30,179 nt of DNA from Hyphochytrium catenoides (Eukaryota; Sar; Hyphochytriomycetes; Hyphochytriales; Hyphochytriaceae): positions 1-30,179 of the forward strand of contig FLMG01000969.1 of NCBI GenBank assembly GCA_900088475.1. Reading direction: 5' to 3'. Positions 1 to 22,900 of this stretch are shown here, piece after piece (within the stretch, counting starts at the first letter, position 1; each line of letters opens with the position of its first letter). Made by a program: the position numbers and the translations under genes. A model generated the notes under the pieces. The model did no database searches and was not told the origin of the DNA. It saw only the letters and a list, made by a program, of their open reading frames with translations.

Positions 1-560
1 TCTCTCTCTCTCTCTCTCCCTCTCTCTCTTCCATCACTCTGCTCCCTCTCCCTCTCTGGATCTGGAAGCTCTCCTGCCTCCTGAATCTCTTACGAACTGT
101 TAGTGGATCTGGACGCCATCTTCCCCTTCTCCGTCCAGCATCTCGCCTCTACTGGATTCCCCCAACTGCTACTTAACTGGACTCCTAGGGCTTCCCTTCC
201 ATCCTTGCTCCGGCTGCTTCCTTCCCTTCAATCCTTGCTCTTGACTTGAGAGTCCCCGCGTCCTGCATCCCCGATGGCTCTCACGACAGCCTGACGAAGC
301 AGCAGAGGCTGTGAGGGACGCTGTTGGAGGACAATCGGCTCGTACTTGCTCAGACTTGAACAGCAGCAAAAGCATCAGATCACAAAGACCCTTCTCCTTC
401 TAGAGCGCGCATATGTTTTGAAGGACAAAGGCACGAGAGAGATGAGTGAAGTTTGGGCTTGAAAGAGAGAGGCTCACCCAAGAGCCATCGACTCTCTGCT
501 GTTGCTCTTGCTCAGTTCGTCACTTTAGTCATCCTGTGTCTCTCTCCACAGAAGACAACG
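1..560 (+). promoter_or_regulatory. Upstream / 5' UTR region of the PI3-kinase gene
   Basis: No coding region is recognised here. The stretch opens with a CT repeat (1-18) and remains pyrimidine-rich over the first 60 bases. Just before the chosen start, a tract ending in CCACAG at about 551 looks like a splice acceptor. This suggests that a 5' UTR intron ends there, ten bases upstream of the ATG at 561. Upstream in-frame codons stay open back to about 453 but contain no ATG, so 561 is preferred. No clear TATA box was identified. Confidence 0.4.
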
Positions 561-12641
<12,081 letters not shown>

Positions 12642-15600
12642 GAAGGCCCGGCCCGCCTAGTCACCGACGCAAAGTCCAATGAGGGCCGGCCATCGCGAGA
12701 AGAAAGGCAGGACATTAGACAGACAAGACATTAGGATAGCATGAAGAGCAGGACAAGCTGTGAGGCTGTGAGGAAGGATGCTTTGCAATTATATTATGAA
12801 AGTTTTATTTATTGCACAAGCACTGTGCTGATGTAGACACGATTTTTTGCACTATCGGACGATATCTTGCTTCTCACTAGCAGGGAACGGGGCCATACAA
12901 ATAGTTACGTAAGTTAGAGCGAGGCACCGTATGTGTGCGAGCTAGAACGCGGAACTTTAGAGAGCATGTCTCACAGGTAACAGCTAGCGTTTTTACTGAG
13001 CATCCTTCGCTTGAGACACATATTAGAGATTTGAAGGACTTTATAAATTAAGCCGAAAGAGAGGCACTATCGCTCCAAGTTCCAGCACAACATTAGTTCT
13101 GTATGAGGAGCTATATGAGGAGCATCTGTAGGGGATGCTTGAAATTCCTTGTCCACCCCGCAGCTGCGGCAAGGATGAAAGCCCCCTTGTTTTCTTGTCT
13201 GAGGGGTTACGTAAGCCACGTGCGCTATTGGTGACGTGCAAGAATTATGTCAAAGACACGAACTACTAGCTCTCCAACCCCAGACCAAACTACAGATCAG
13301 AGAAACATGCTGATGATGAGTTTTATCCTCCTCTAACTGCATCCTGGAGCTGATGTCTGACAATTGTTTGAAGGATGTTGAATTGTTCCCCTTATTTTGC
13401 CCTTGAATTACAGTCAAGGATATCAGCGGACAAAGCTGTCGCCATACGGACCAGAAGTGAAGTGAGGATCCTCAAGGGGTGGCTCTTCCTACATCCAACA
13501 ACATGATCTACCCTCAATTGGAACCTCTCCCTTTCATCACATCTGGCTCCCGACAGGCTACCAAGCTTCATCAACTGATTGGGGAAGCTGCAGTCCTTGT
13601 AAAAGAGCTGCTCGCTTCCTTCAGCACCAGAGATGAGACTTCCTAATCTCACCTATCTCAGCTCTTTATAAGGTTGGCTGGAGAGTCCTACCTTAAAGGT
13701 AAAGAGGAAAAATGCCGAGGACATGATGGACTGAAGAGCTGTTGCAGACTGCAGACTCAATGGATCAATGATGATTAGCAGAGACTCTGTATAAAATAAT
13801 AAGTCTCTGTCTCTAAGAAAGAGGCGGCGGACGCATTGAAGGATCAAACTCGTGGTAAATACCAGTTTTTGTAAGCAAATGTGCTATGTATCCTCGTTCT
13901 CAACCAGATGAGGATCGCCATACCTTAGATTTTTCTCTATTCTCGGAGGAAGGGCCAGTTGGAGGTAATTTTGTTAATATACCTTAGGCTTGACACCTGT
14001 ATCAACTATTGTTCTCGGAGAAGAGCCACCTTTTGACTAATTTGGCACATATTTCAAACTAGATTCTGGTGGCATTCATGCTATTGGGGCTATTATTAGA
14101 CTCAAGAGTGTATGTGCAAAATCCTGAGACTCAACAAGATCCCTTGAACTAAACCAGGCCAATTTTATTTAAGTTGCATTTCCACTGCAAAATTGAAAGC
14201 TTCCTCCCTTCATAAGGGAAGATTTCACACTTATTGAGAAATCTCTGGCACCTCGAAAGCTTTCTTATAGGTTCAAGGGGATTTTTCGATTTTGCCAAGT
14301 GATCGAGTCTGTGGGGGATGCAGGGGGTAGGAAGTAGGAAGCTCCATTTAGAACTCGCTGGCCCAAAGTTGTTAGGCCTACTCTAATCGACGAGTTGCTT
14401 CGAAGCTTTACTATTTTTATTCATAGAACTACCAGACTAACGGTGACACTTGCTGTACAGTTTATAGTTCTAGTAACTCACTCGTTTCATTTTTCAATAA
14501 AATCACCGAGCATGAAGGTGGCCAAGACTATAAAAGTGCTAACTTTTATGCAGAAAGGCCTATCGGCTGATATAAGAAAAGTCCAGTCGTCAACTAGGAA
14601 ACACTCTGACTAAATTTTGGGCAATAAAGGCCACACTCAACAGCGGATAAGTAAGCGAAGACAGAGGGATAGCAGGAAAGAGAGACTGGGAGTCAAAAAA
14701 AGAGATAGGGTCCCTATCTGCTATGCCCACTCAAGAAGCACTATTATTGTGATGAATGAATGCTCTTGTACGTACAATAGTAAAATTGCAGTTTCCATTG
14801 TTTCGGGATTTTGCCCAGATCCAAGGACAAAGACTAAAGGCCTTTATAGCTTGAAAGGAGGGGAGCAGAGACAGCTTGTGTTCTAGATTCCTTCTTGTGA
14901 GCACCTTTATTATGTGGCGAGGAAAATCCTGGTGAGGGATAAAATACCGAAGCGGTTCTGTTTATGGTAAGTTTTGGATGGCCAATAATGTACCCTCGCT
15001 GCACGGCGAACACTGTGGGGCACTCACAAGTCAATAGATAACATTCCCCTAACCAAAGTGAGCAACAATGTACGAAAACGTAACTCCCCACATCCCTGTG
15101 ACAGTGAAAATCTGTCTTCTTTCATGCACTCTTTTTCATTCTTTGTGTGGTTGGATGGACTTATTCGATCTCTCTCGCTCCAAGCATCCCATCTAGTGTC
15201 TCACTTATAAGGGTTGTTCAATGCATAATGGAGCTCTCTGTCTTGCCACTACGTCCTCTTCTTCTCGTTCTGATTGTTCCTCCGTTATCTCTTTCCTACT
15301 CTTTCTGAAGTGACGGGGTCTCACTCTCTTCTATGCCATTGATGGCACACAATACCTGGTGCTAATGTTGGGGCTAACCTTAGCTGATGGCAGGCACATG
15401 ATTGACACGATCTCTATGTAAGCCCATCGCTCTTTACGATCAGACGACCAAGCAACAAAGAGCGAGAGAGAGATCATCAACAAGAGTGCAGTAGTGGCTC
15501 CCGAACCCAAGAGACAAGAGAAGAGGACGGACGAGAGAACAAGAAAGGACAGGGAGGAGGAAGAGGCGAGGCGGAAGAAGGGACGAGAGTCAACTCATCA

Positions 15601-16069
15601 ATCACAAGAAGAGTTATATTCCTTTCTTTCCCGTTCCCCTGGCGACCTTCTTCCTTGCTCTGTATCACCTTCAGGCTGGCCCTTCAGGTGCTCAAAAACC
15701 CCTACCAGAGTCTCTTTGGTGGCAGAGGCGCGGTTGGGGTTAAAAGTCCTTGGAGGTGATCATAGTAAAATAGCCGACAGGTCAAGCGAACGGTCGAAGT
15801 CTCTGTCATTGCACATTCTCTCTCAGACGACGACACTCCTTCGTCGCCCTTGGCCCAGTAGGGCTTCCTAGGGAGGTAGACGGAGAACGGCAATAATAGG
15901 ACCTCCAGGAAGGGCAAAAGGGCAAAGACCGGAGCTGTGAGACGGAAAGATTGGAAGCAGAGAACAAAACGCCACCGCTCCGTCACGTGCGACACCTTTG
16001 TCGATATATATCGTCTGACTTCACAACCTGCCGCTATCGGCCCCTTTTCCCTTGTCTCTTTTCAGAGTA
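12642..16069. other. About 3.4 kb with no recognised gene
   Basis: Stop codons are frequent in all frames and the short open frames lack convincing protein features. The first 200 bases probably hold the PI3K 3' UTR, with an AT-rich stretch at about 12785-12815. From about 12.8 to 15.1 kb the CT tracts disappear and the sequence becomes more AT-rich. A weak, diverged two-copy repeat lies at 13920-14045. From about 15.45 to 16.05 kb the sequence becomes GA- then CT-rich again, probably promoter and 5' UTR of the following gene. I see no tRNA, rRNA or transposase. Confidence 0.6.
13920..14045. repeat. Weak two-copy diverged repeat
   Basis: Two adjacent units each begin ATACCTTAG and contain TTCTCGGAG with a following purine run and GCCA (13920-13978 and 13979-14045). 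The spacing differs and the identity outside these blocks is low. The origin is not clear; it may be the remnant of an old duplication. Confidence 0.3.
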
Positions 16070-16873
16070 ATGAGCTTTGTGCGCTCTCCAGTGGTATTAG
16101 AACCTAGGTCGAGTGCTATCGGCAGCCTGAGCTGCAACCGGTCTCTTAGCACAAGGGGCGCCCTACGGGGGTTGTTGCAACACGGTCCTCAGGGCCGTTG
16201 GCCTAGGATGTTCCTGACAACTAGGTCTCCCTTTGCTAATGATAGCTCGTCTAGCCTCAAGAAAGATGAGCTGGCAAAGGTGGAAAGCCAAGAAAGAGAA
16301 ATACGGAGCCACGTATCTCTTAACAAAGTCAACGTCAACTCTTCCACAACTTCCACAAGGTTGCCCACTACTGCGGTAATTGGCTTCTCTGGAGAAACTT
16401 CACACTCTTTCACGGAGGAGAGGTCGTTGCTAAAGAATGCCGCCCTACGGGCGGAGCAATCTGCCAAAATGCATAGAAATAAGGCCAGAAGCTTGCTTAA
16501 ATCAGGGAGGAGCATTATAGAGGCCAGCCATTCACTTCGCATTGCTCAACAGTTAGAACAGTTTGTCCAACAGATCTTGCAACGACACAGCACGGCTGTG
16601 GCACACAGTCGAGAGGGACAGGAGAACAATAGGAAACGCCACAGCGAAGAAGATTTCTCTCACTCTGGGGAAGCCTCACCTTTGAAGAAACAGAGGCTCT
16701 GCCAAGAAAAGAAGACGGTTCGTTTTTGCGATGACGTAGAGATTATCGGCGTTGCAGATTCAGACTATGACCGGACCAAGATTGATGTTTCCCAGACCAG
16801 TGCAGCCGAGCTGTTATTTATTAAGGCCTGCAGTTACTTCCCGGATAGTGTAGAGCGCCTCTTGTCTTTATGA
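16070..16873 (+). CDS. Hypothetical 267-aa protein with a PP1-docking-like KTVRF motif
   Basis: Single-exon frame starting at the ATG at 16070, two codons after a TTTTCAG that may end a 5' UTR intron. I do not recognise the family as a whole. Residues 1-55 are Arg/Ser-rich with few acidic residues and could be a targeting peptide. Residues 115-170 look helical (ERSLLKNAALRAEQSAKM, then LRIAQQLEQFVQQILQRH). Basic clusters NRKRH and LKKQR (about 187-209) resemble a bipartite nuclear signal. Residues 215-219 read KTVRF, followed by an acidic-hydrophobic stretch (CDDVEIIGVADSDYDRT). An RVxF-type motif leading into such a stretch occurs in several PP1 regulators, including PPP1R15-like proteins. 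PP1 binding is an inference. Codon use and length support a real gene. Confidence 0.7.
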   Translation: MSFVRSPVVLEPRSSAIGSLSCNRSLSTRGALRGLLQHGPQGRWPRMFLTTRSPFANDSSSSLKKDELAKVESQEREIRSHVSLNKVNVNSSTTSTRLPTTAVIGFSGETSHSFTEERSLLKNAALRAEQSAKMHRNKARSLLKSGRSIIEASHSLRIAQQLEQFVQQILQRHSTAVAHSREGQENNRKRHSEEDFSHSGEASPLKKQRLCQEKKTVRFCDDVEIIGVADSDYDRTKIDVSQTSAAELLFIKACSYFPDSVERLLSL

Positions 16874-17096
16874 GAGGCATGGAAGGGGTCAGCAGTCCTA
16901 TTGTCTGTGTACTTTGTCTTTCATCGCCCCAAATTTTGGCGTTGGACCCATCACTTTCCCGTTTTGCCTGTTCAGCCAACAGCCTTTTGCTCGGCTGCTG
17001 GGTGTCAATATAGTTATAAGCCTCCATCATTTTATCATAGATTGCCTGATGGCCAGTGAGAGTAATGTGCTTCGGCTCAGTCTCATCTCTTGCTAA
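16821..17096 (-). CDS. Possible minus-strand exon, hypothetical protein (uncertain)
   Basis: An open frame on the minus strand reads ARDETEPKHITLTGHQ, AIYDKMMEAYNYIDTQQPSK and RLLAEQAKRESDGSNAKIWG. Its composition is typical of a real protein, but I do not recognise the family. There is no ATG at its left border; a possible acceptor (TGTGTTAG) sits directly upstream, so it would be an internal or last exon. A very short upstream exon (MTTLK, with a strong GTGAGA donor at about 17179) is one candidate start. The frame runs into the 3' end of the plus-strand gene at 16873 before its stop, so the two genes would overlap tail to tail. It could also be chance. Confidence 0.3.
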   Translation of the reverse strand, partial: LARDETEPKHITLTGHQAIYDKMMEAYNYIDTQQPSKRLLAEQAKRESDGSNAKIWGDERQSTQTIGLLTPSMPLIKTRGALHYPGSNCRP

Positions 17097-17191
17097 CACA
17101 ACCTATGACTTCCTCATCGATGACTTTGGTGGTGGACTTGAGGTACCGGGGCGGACTCCCCCACCAACGGGACTTCTCACCTTAAGCGTCG

Positions 17192-17930
17192 TCATCCATC
17201 TTTAAAGAAGATATCTGTGTAAGGGTCCTGGTATGGTGGTGCCCTGATGGGTTTAAAGCTGTAGCGGCCCGATGTCGTGATGTCGTCATCATCGTCAATC
17301 AGGGCGGCTCAACAAGAAGCACATCCGGCCGTATAAATAATGCTTATTGTAAGGCTTTTAATGATAAGACTCTTGTCTATGCGGCAGTAGTAAACGTACC
17401 GGGCTGCTGCTCGGGCCTTCTTCAGATTTGTCGCCTTCCTCTTCATGAAATCCGTTCACTGGGAGGAACTGAGGAAGAGAGGCATCCGGGATCTGGGATC
17501 TGGGAATCACTGCAGCCTGTATCTCAGGATCATTTGATCAGTTACTGCCACTACAGATATTATCAATGATATGGAGCGATGGAGCGATCAAGCGCTGTTG
17601 AAGATTTTAGATTGAAGCTCAAGGGCAGGACAGGAAATCTGAAGTTTCTTATCCTTCATCAGTACTTGCTAAGCATCGCTGCGGCTAGTGGACTGCACCT
17701 GTTGAGGTTTCTTGTGGATAGTGTCTCCTTAAGCGACCGGCAGCGCTTTATGTGACAGAGCTTCCCTCCCAATATATAACCCGGCCTTCGTGATAGGCAT
17801 TTCTCCGTCATCCCATCTCTCAGCTTCGTGTGTTTCAAACAGCTGCTCTGTTTGCGGGTCCGAGTGCAAGATGACACGGACCGACCGCTTCCCGGTTAGC
17901 CAGTGAATAGAAGGGTAGGAAACTGTTGTC
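17192..17930 (-). other. Uncertain minus-strand coding-like segments between two plus-strand genes
   Basis: Three open segments look protein-like. The first (about 17738-17920) reads RSVRVILHSDPQTEQLFETH then WDDGEMPITKAGLYIGREAL. The second, 17400-17516, is flanked by a GATACAG acceptor and a GTACGT donor and reads QIPDASLPQFLPVNGFHEEE. The third (about 17192-17307) reads DDDDDITTSGRYSFKPIRAP then PYQDPYTDIFFKDG and a stop. Phases join the first two if the weak donor GTCGCT is accepted, but the third cannot be linked in phase. No family is recognised. This may be one or two small genes, a divergent partner of TRAPPC10, or chance open frames. Confidence 0.25.
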
Positions 17931-17958
17931 CGAAGTGTCTGGATTTAGCAGCTATACC

Positions 17959-19987
17959 ATGGCCGCCCAACATATGGTACTTCCCGTTGATAAGCCCCAA
18001 GAAACGGCTGACAAGAAGTTCACGAAGTGGGTTGAGGCGGAGCTTCTCAAAAATCTCGGTCCTGAGATCTCCAACGGCGTCACCATCTCGTACAAGGATG
18101 ACTTCAACGTCTGGCAGGTCGTGCAGCAGCTTATGGAGTCAAAGCTTCCATTGAGGGACATTGAGGTAAAAGGGCAGCTATCCAGATATCACCATATTCC
18201 TGCTCTCCAAGTGCAGGTAGGACCGTCGCTCGCTCAGTGAGTATTTGACGTCAGCAACCGCGATTAACTCCTTGATAATATCAGTTCATCGCCCAAGATT
18301 CACGGCGACGCTCGGACACTATATTATCTGGTGAGCTTTTGCTCATTATCTCTTGCGCATCGTTTGCCTCGAGGACGCGATGCTAACTCCGTGGACACTG
18401 TCTCGCATGGCCCCCTATCTTCTTATCAACTTTCTACAGCAGGACGGGATGTTCTTCTTCCTCACAGCCCTGCACCTTTCCTCTCCGTGCTCTCTCTTAT
18501 CCTCGTCTATTGTCCCTTCTAGTGTCTTCAACGTTCACCTCTCCTATTCTCTTATAGAGAGCTCATACTTCTTCTTTAGCGAACTGGTTCAAAGCGCCAT
18601 TTGTTAATCTCTACATTGTCAAGTGCGAAGACTTCGACACCTATAAGACTTCCACCAAGGCCAACATCAAGCAATGGGGTAAGAACTTAAGCACTGGAGA
18701 GCATCGTAGTAACGTAAGCAGGGGAAGAAAAGCAGGAGAAGAAAGGCAGGAAGAGGGCACGGAAAGAGCAAATGGAAAGGCGACGGGGCGTATGGTGGAG
18801 AAAGGGTCCACAAACAAGCGCGATGGGCTTGATCTTGATGTTGACCCTGAAGGAAAGTTAGGCTTATAGGGACGAATGTAAACCTGAAAGGATAAAGGGA
18901 ACCAAAGTGCAGAAGCGTCATGAGAAACGACAGAGGAGCCTAACAGCGAGACCATAACGGCAAGCTCATACTTCGCTCTGCTAGTGGATGAGATGACAGA
19001 GAGACACCAGCAGTGGCTATTGATCTACGTTCCGATGGGCACTCAGGCAGGCGCTACACGCGCCCTCAACCCTCTTAGCGACTCTGGACCTAAGGTCAAG
19101 AGACTGGTCCCTCCAATAATTCAACAGTCCTCCTCTCTCTCAGCCTTTACCGGCGTATTCCTTGCCGGAAACAATTGTCATCTACTTTCTTTCTTGTTTC
19201 TTATGCCTATCTTCCAGCTCCAAATCCAGCAATGGTAGCGCTAAGACAATCTAGGCCTTGAATGACTCGCCCTTGCTGCGTTGTGAACTGGTATGTCTAA
19301 CGTCTGGTGTTTAGATCTATAAAAGGATCTTCGATAGGATGCGCAGTGACTTTTTTCTTAAGAAAGAAGGGGACCGAGCATGTAAGCTCGACATATTTGA
19401 GACAGCAGCCCTTGCCATCACGCCAGTACGTCCGCCGCCATCAAATAGTTAGCAAACAAACGGGAAGCTACTGCGTACTTATCCTTCACCTACCTCCCCT
19501 GTTTCGGCTGCTGTCTTTTCAACTCGTCGATACGAAAGAACGCAGGAGGAGGGACAGGCTCGTCTCCTTCTCCACCCATCACTGAAGATCCATGGGATGA
19601 GCTTATTCAGGCTTTGAAGGAGTGTATTTCTGCGAGTTTTGAGATGCGCTCCCAGCAATATTTAGAAGAGATAAGAAGGCTGGACAGCCAGGTAAGAGCA
19701 ACATGACTGGATGACTTAGGCGAGGTGTTCAAAGAAACATCAATTTCTCGCCGGGGAAGCTAGATGCTTTAGAGGAAGAAAGAAGGAGTAAGGCGAAAGG
19801 GACGTGCCGCAATGGACTTGGAACAGACACTAAGCGGACGAGCGGGGTGTGAGCAGAGAGAAGTCGATTCACCGCCTGCCCATAGCGTTTCTTGCCAGGT
19901 TGGAACTTCTCCGCCTTTCATACTGTGAAGGAAGCACTCGCCTTTATGTTCTGGCAGTTTCACCTTCTGGATGAGTGCTTGCGTGAG
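17959..19987 (+). other. TRAPPC10: TRAPPC10 N-terminal conserved region (exons 1-7)
   Basis: Diagnostic blocks are ISYKDDFNVWQVVQQLMESK with LPLRDIEVKG, then NWFKAPFVNLYIVKCEDFDT, HQQWLLIYVPMGT, YKRIFDRMRSDFFLKKEGDR, PWDELIQALKECISASFEMR and RFLPGWNFSAFHTVKEALAF. This order and spacing are those of TRAPPC10/Trs130 rather than TRAPPC11 or TRAPPC9. Most junctions are strong GTAAG/GTGAG to YAG pairs. Exceptions are the donor GTCAAG at 19095 and the donor GTTAGC at 19448, chosen for phase. Confidence 0.88.
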
Positions 19988-22900
19988 GTATGTGCAGGAG
20001 GAGGATGATTTAAAACGGCGGTGCTGAGCCTTACTTTGGTCTTCAATCCACGTGGGCGGTAGTGTTCTCTCCACCGCCGGTGTTCTGAGTTCTGGACGTC
20101 AAAGTAATGCAACGGTTTGCCCCGCACTGAATTTAACTGTTCCTTTATTAAGTGGGCTGAAGGGAGGCCTTTTTCTTTTGCACTCCCCATCGTATGGGGC
20201 ACCATTGGCCTAAACAATTTCTCTTTGACAAGCCCTCTCACTCTCTCTCTCCTTGTCTTCAAAATTGTGGATGCTTTAATAAAGTATGATGAGATTGAAG
20301 CTACATTCATCTCAAGTATGGAATCTAGCGGGGGCACGGTCAATGGTTTAACTATCGCACCAATCGGGCCTGAAGAACCACTGCTTCTGACTCCTGCGGT
20401 GAGAGGCGAGAGGAAGAGAACGCACATTCTCCCAAATAGTGAAGCAACCCTTGGTCCTTTATGTGTCGAGTCCTCCCAAGCCACCCATGCTCTCGTCCTG
20501 CTTATCGATTCCAACAACATCAAGGTGTCAGGGGCTCTACAACTCATCCTCTTACCATCTCTTCTCAATGCACAGGTGTGTTGTGCCTCAAATACACTGC
20601 AGCAGCAACTTGCCCTGAACCAGATTGATGTCTTCCACTTCCGGCTATACCTCTTTTCCCGTCAATGCACTGTACTTCTGGAGCTGGTTGATTTAGGGGA
20701 GTTGGTGCGGAGGACTCTTTCATTCGTAGAGCACTTCCGCAAGCTGCTGGAGGGAGAGAAAGCACTTCACCAGAAGAAGATAGTTGAGTTGTATCCTGAT
20801 GTCACCCCTCTCTTGCCATCACGTCCATCTGCCATGCCTGTCTCCATCGGATCCTCTAATTGGCCATGTCGGCAGAGCTAACCACGTCCTTGCCGTTGCC
20901 TTCTCTTTGCCCTGCTTAACCTCTTCTCCTTGTTTTTGAGCGGTTGGGCCTCGTTGTCTGTCCTCTGGCTTAGTCTTGTGCGCCTTCCCTCTGGCAGCTT
21001 TGTGTTCCTGGCGCTGCTAGGATTGAAAACTTGACATCCAAAATCTTTAGGATCAATGGGCTGTTAGGACACTTCTAGAAATGACAATGATTGTTCGTAC
21101 CAAAGCCCTGGACCGTCTGGATCGAGATAATAGGACTGAGGTAAAACGATAAGGTTCCGAGGTTAACCCAAGCAGATGTAGTTAAGGAGGAAAGGGCACA
21201 AGAAGGGCTCTAGAAAGGCACAAAGCAGCGGGCTGACCTTTCTTTGCAGGTTTCAGCGTCTAACAGCGGCGACGATGACAGAAGTAGCAGAGGCGTCGAA
21301 ATATTGGAAAACGCTCTGGGAGATCTCCTTCTAGCACTGAAAGTCAGACTTCAGTCCGCGGGCAAGAGAAAATTTGGAGTAAACTCTAGCCTCCTTTCTA
21401 CAGAGGATTGGAGTCTCCCTGAAGCTAAAGAGCCGCCGTTGCCCGTCGAGCCAGTGAAAGAAGTGCTAGTTGCCGAAGGATTCCAGAGCTTGTGGGAGCA
21501 AGCGCCTTCAGACTGGCTGCAGAGCAGCTTGCAATCTGAAGATGCCTTCCAAAGATGTATGCTAATAGTACTGGAATGTCTGGTACGCCCAAGCATAGAA
21601 AAGAAGGAGAGTTGGGACCAAGAAAAGCGGCAAATGTGTTCTATCTCTCATCCCTCTTGGTCCCCACCTCCACTTTCTTATACTAGGCTGAAGTATATCG
21701 CCACGGAGGCCGGCATAGGTTAGTGGCTATGGTCCAGCACGAGGCGGCGCAATTGTACTTTAAACGCAGGTTAGCTAGCCTCTCCTTTCCAACCTGTGTT
21801 TTCTTCTAAGAGGCCTTTGACTGCTGTCGTTTCTCTGGACTGGCGCAGGTCGTATCGAGCGGCCCTGGGGCTACTGCAGGCCAACCTTTCTCTTTATTCT
21901 CAGGAGGCCTGGACTCCGCTACTTATTGGTACCATCCGTACCATTACCACTTGTTACGTTGCGTTGGATGAGCCGCATTGCGCTGTTCTATTTGTCTTCG
22001 AACGGCTTAAGGCACTAGTAGGGGCGAAGGATGAGCAGGACATTCCGGTCAGTACTTCTTCCGGGTGGTATTTTGTCTTGGATTCTATACCGTTTCGCTA
22101 TGCCGCCCATTTAGAACTCCAGCTACTCGTTGGTCACCCCTTGCCACTCCTGTCTACCGCCCAATTCAGGCCTCTAACGAGCTTCTTAGCTTGTTCATAT
22201 GGCTGGCAACAAAGCAGCTGAAGGGTCCTATGTCTCTATCATCGGAGTTGTTTACCTCATTCAGCCTATTTATGGAGGCGGAGCAGACTGTGAGCACGGC
22301 AAGTTCCGGATAGCATACGTGCCAAATGCTTCTACACTTCCCTCAAAAACTGCTTGATCATTAATGGCTCATCTGTCCGCAACATTCTAACGCTTTCTCT
22401 GGGTAACTAGTTCTTAGTCGAGGATGTAGAGGATGTCGTTGCCGCTCTTACAAGCTAGTCAATGAATCTTTCTCTGGCTTTAACTTTTGACAATCCTGCA
22501 CCCTTGGTGTCTGAACCCTTCACTCTCGCTTACCTATGTAGAACTCTTTGGACCTCTCTCCCTCTCCTGTGACTCTCACCTTCACAAGCCCGATTGGAGG
22601 ACTCGCAATAGATGAGATCACAATCACTGCCCGAAGAGTCCCTGAGGTAATGCAAAGCAAGAGGGCGGGAGCAAGCGAGAGAAACGATACAATCCACTAA
22701 CTGAGTCTAGTAAATAAGCAAGAAGACTTTCTGCCTCGTGGACGCAGCGATAGGTAGAATGGGGGAACAAAGTAGAAACCACCACCAAGGAGCGAACACG
22801 GGGGAATAATCGTACCGATTTTGCCTTTCCGCTCGTGTTTCAATCACTTCCCTTCCTGTGCGTAGGTTAGGGGAGGCCCTGAAGAGCATCCCAACCCAGA

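Noticed and set aside
15494-15871. Plus-strand 125-codon frame, strongly charged then Ser-rich
   Set aside because: No ATG at its start, low-complexity opening, no recognisable domain; more likely upstream region of the 16070 gene.
19960-20568. Minus-strand 202-codon frame
   Set aside because: Antisense to TRAPPC10 exons 7-8, which are well supported on the plus strand.
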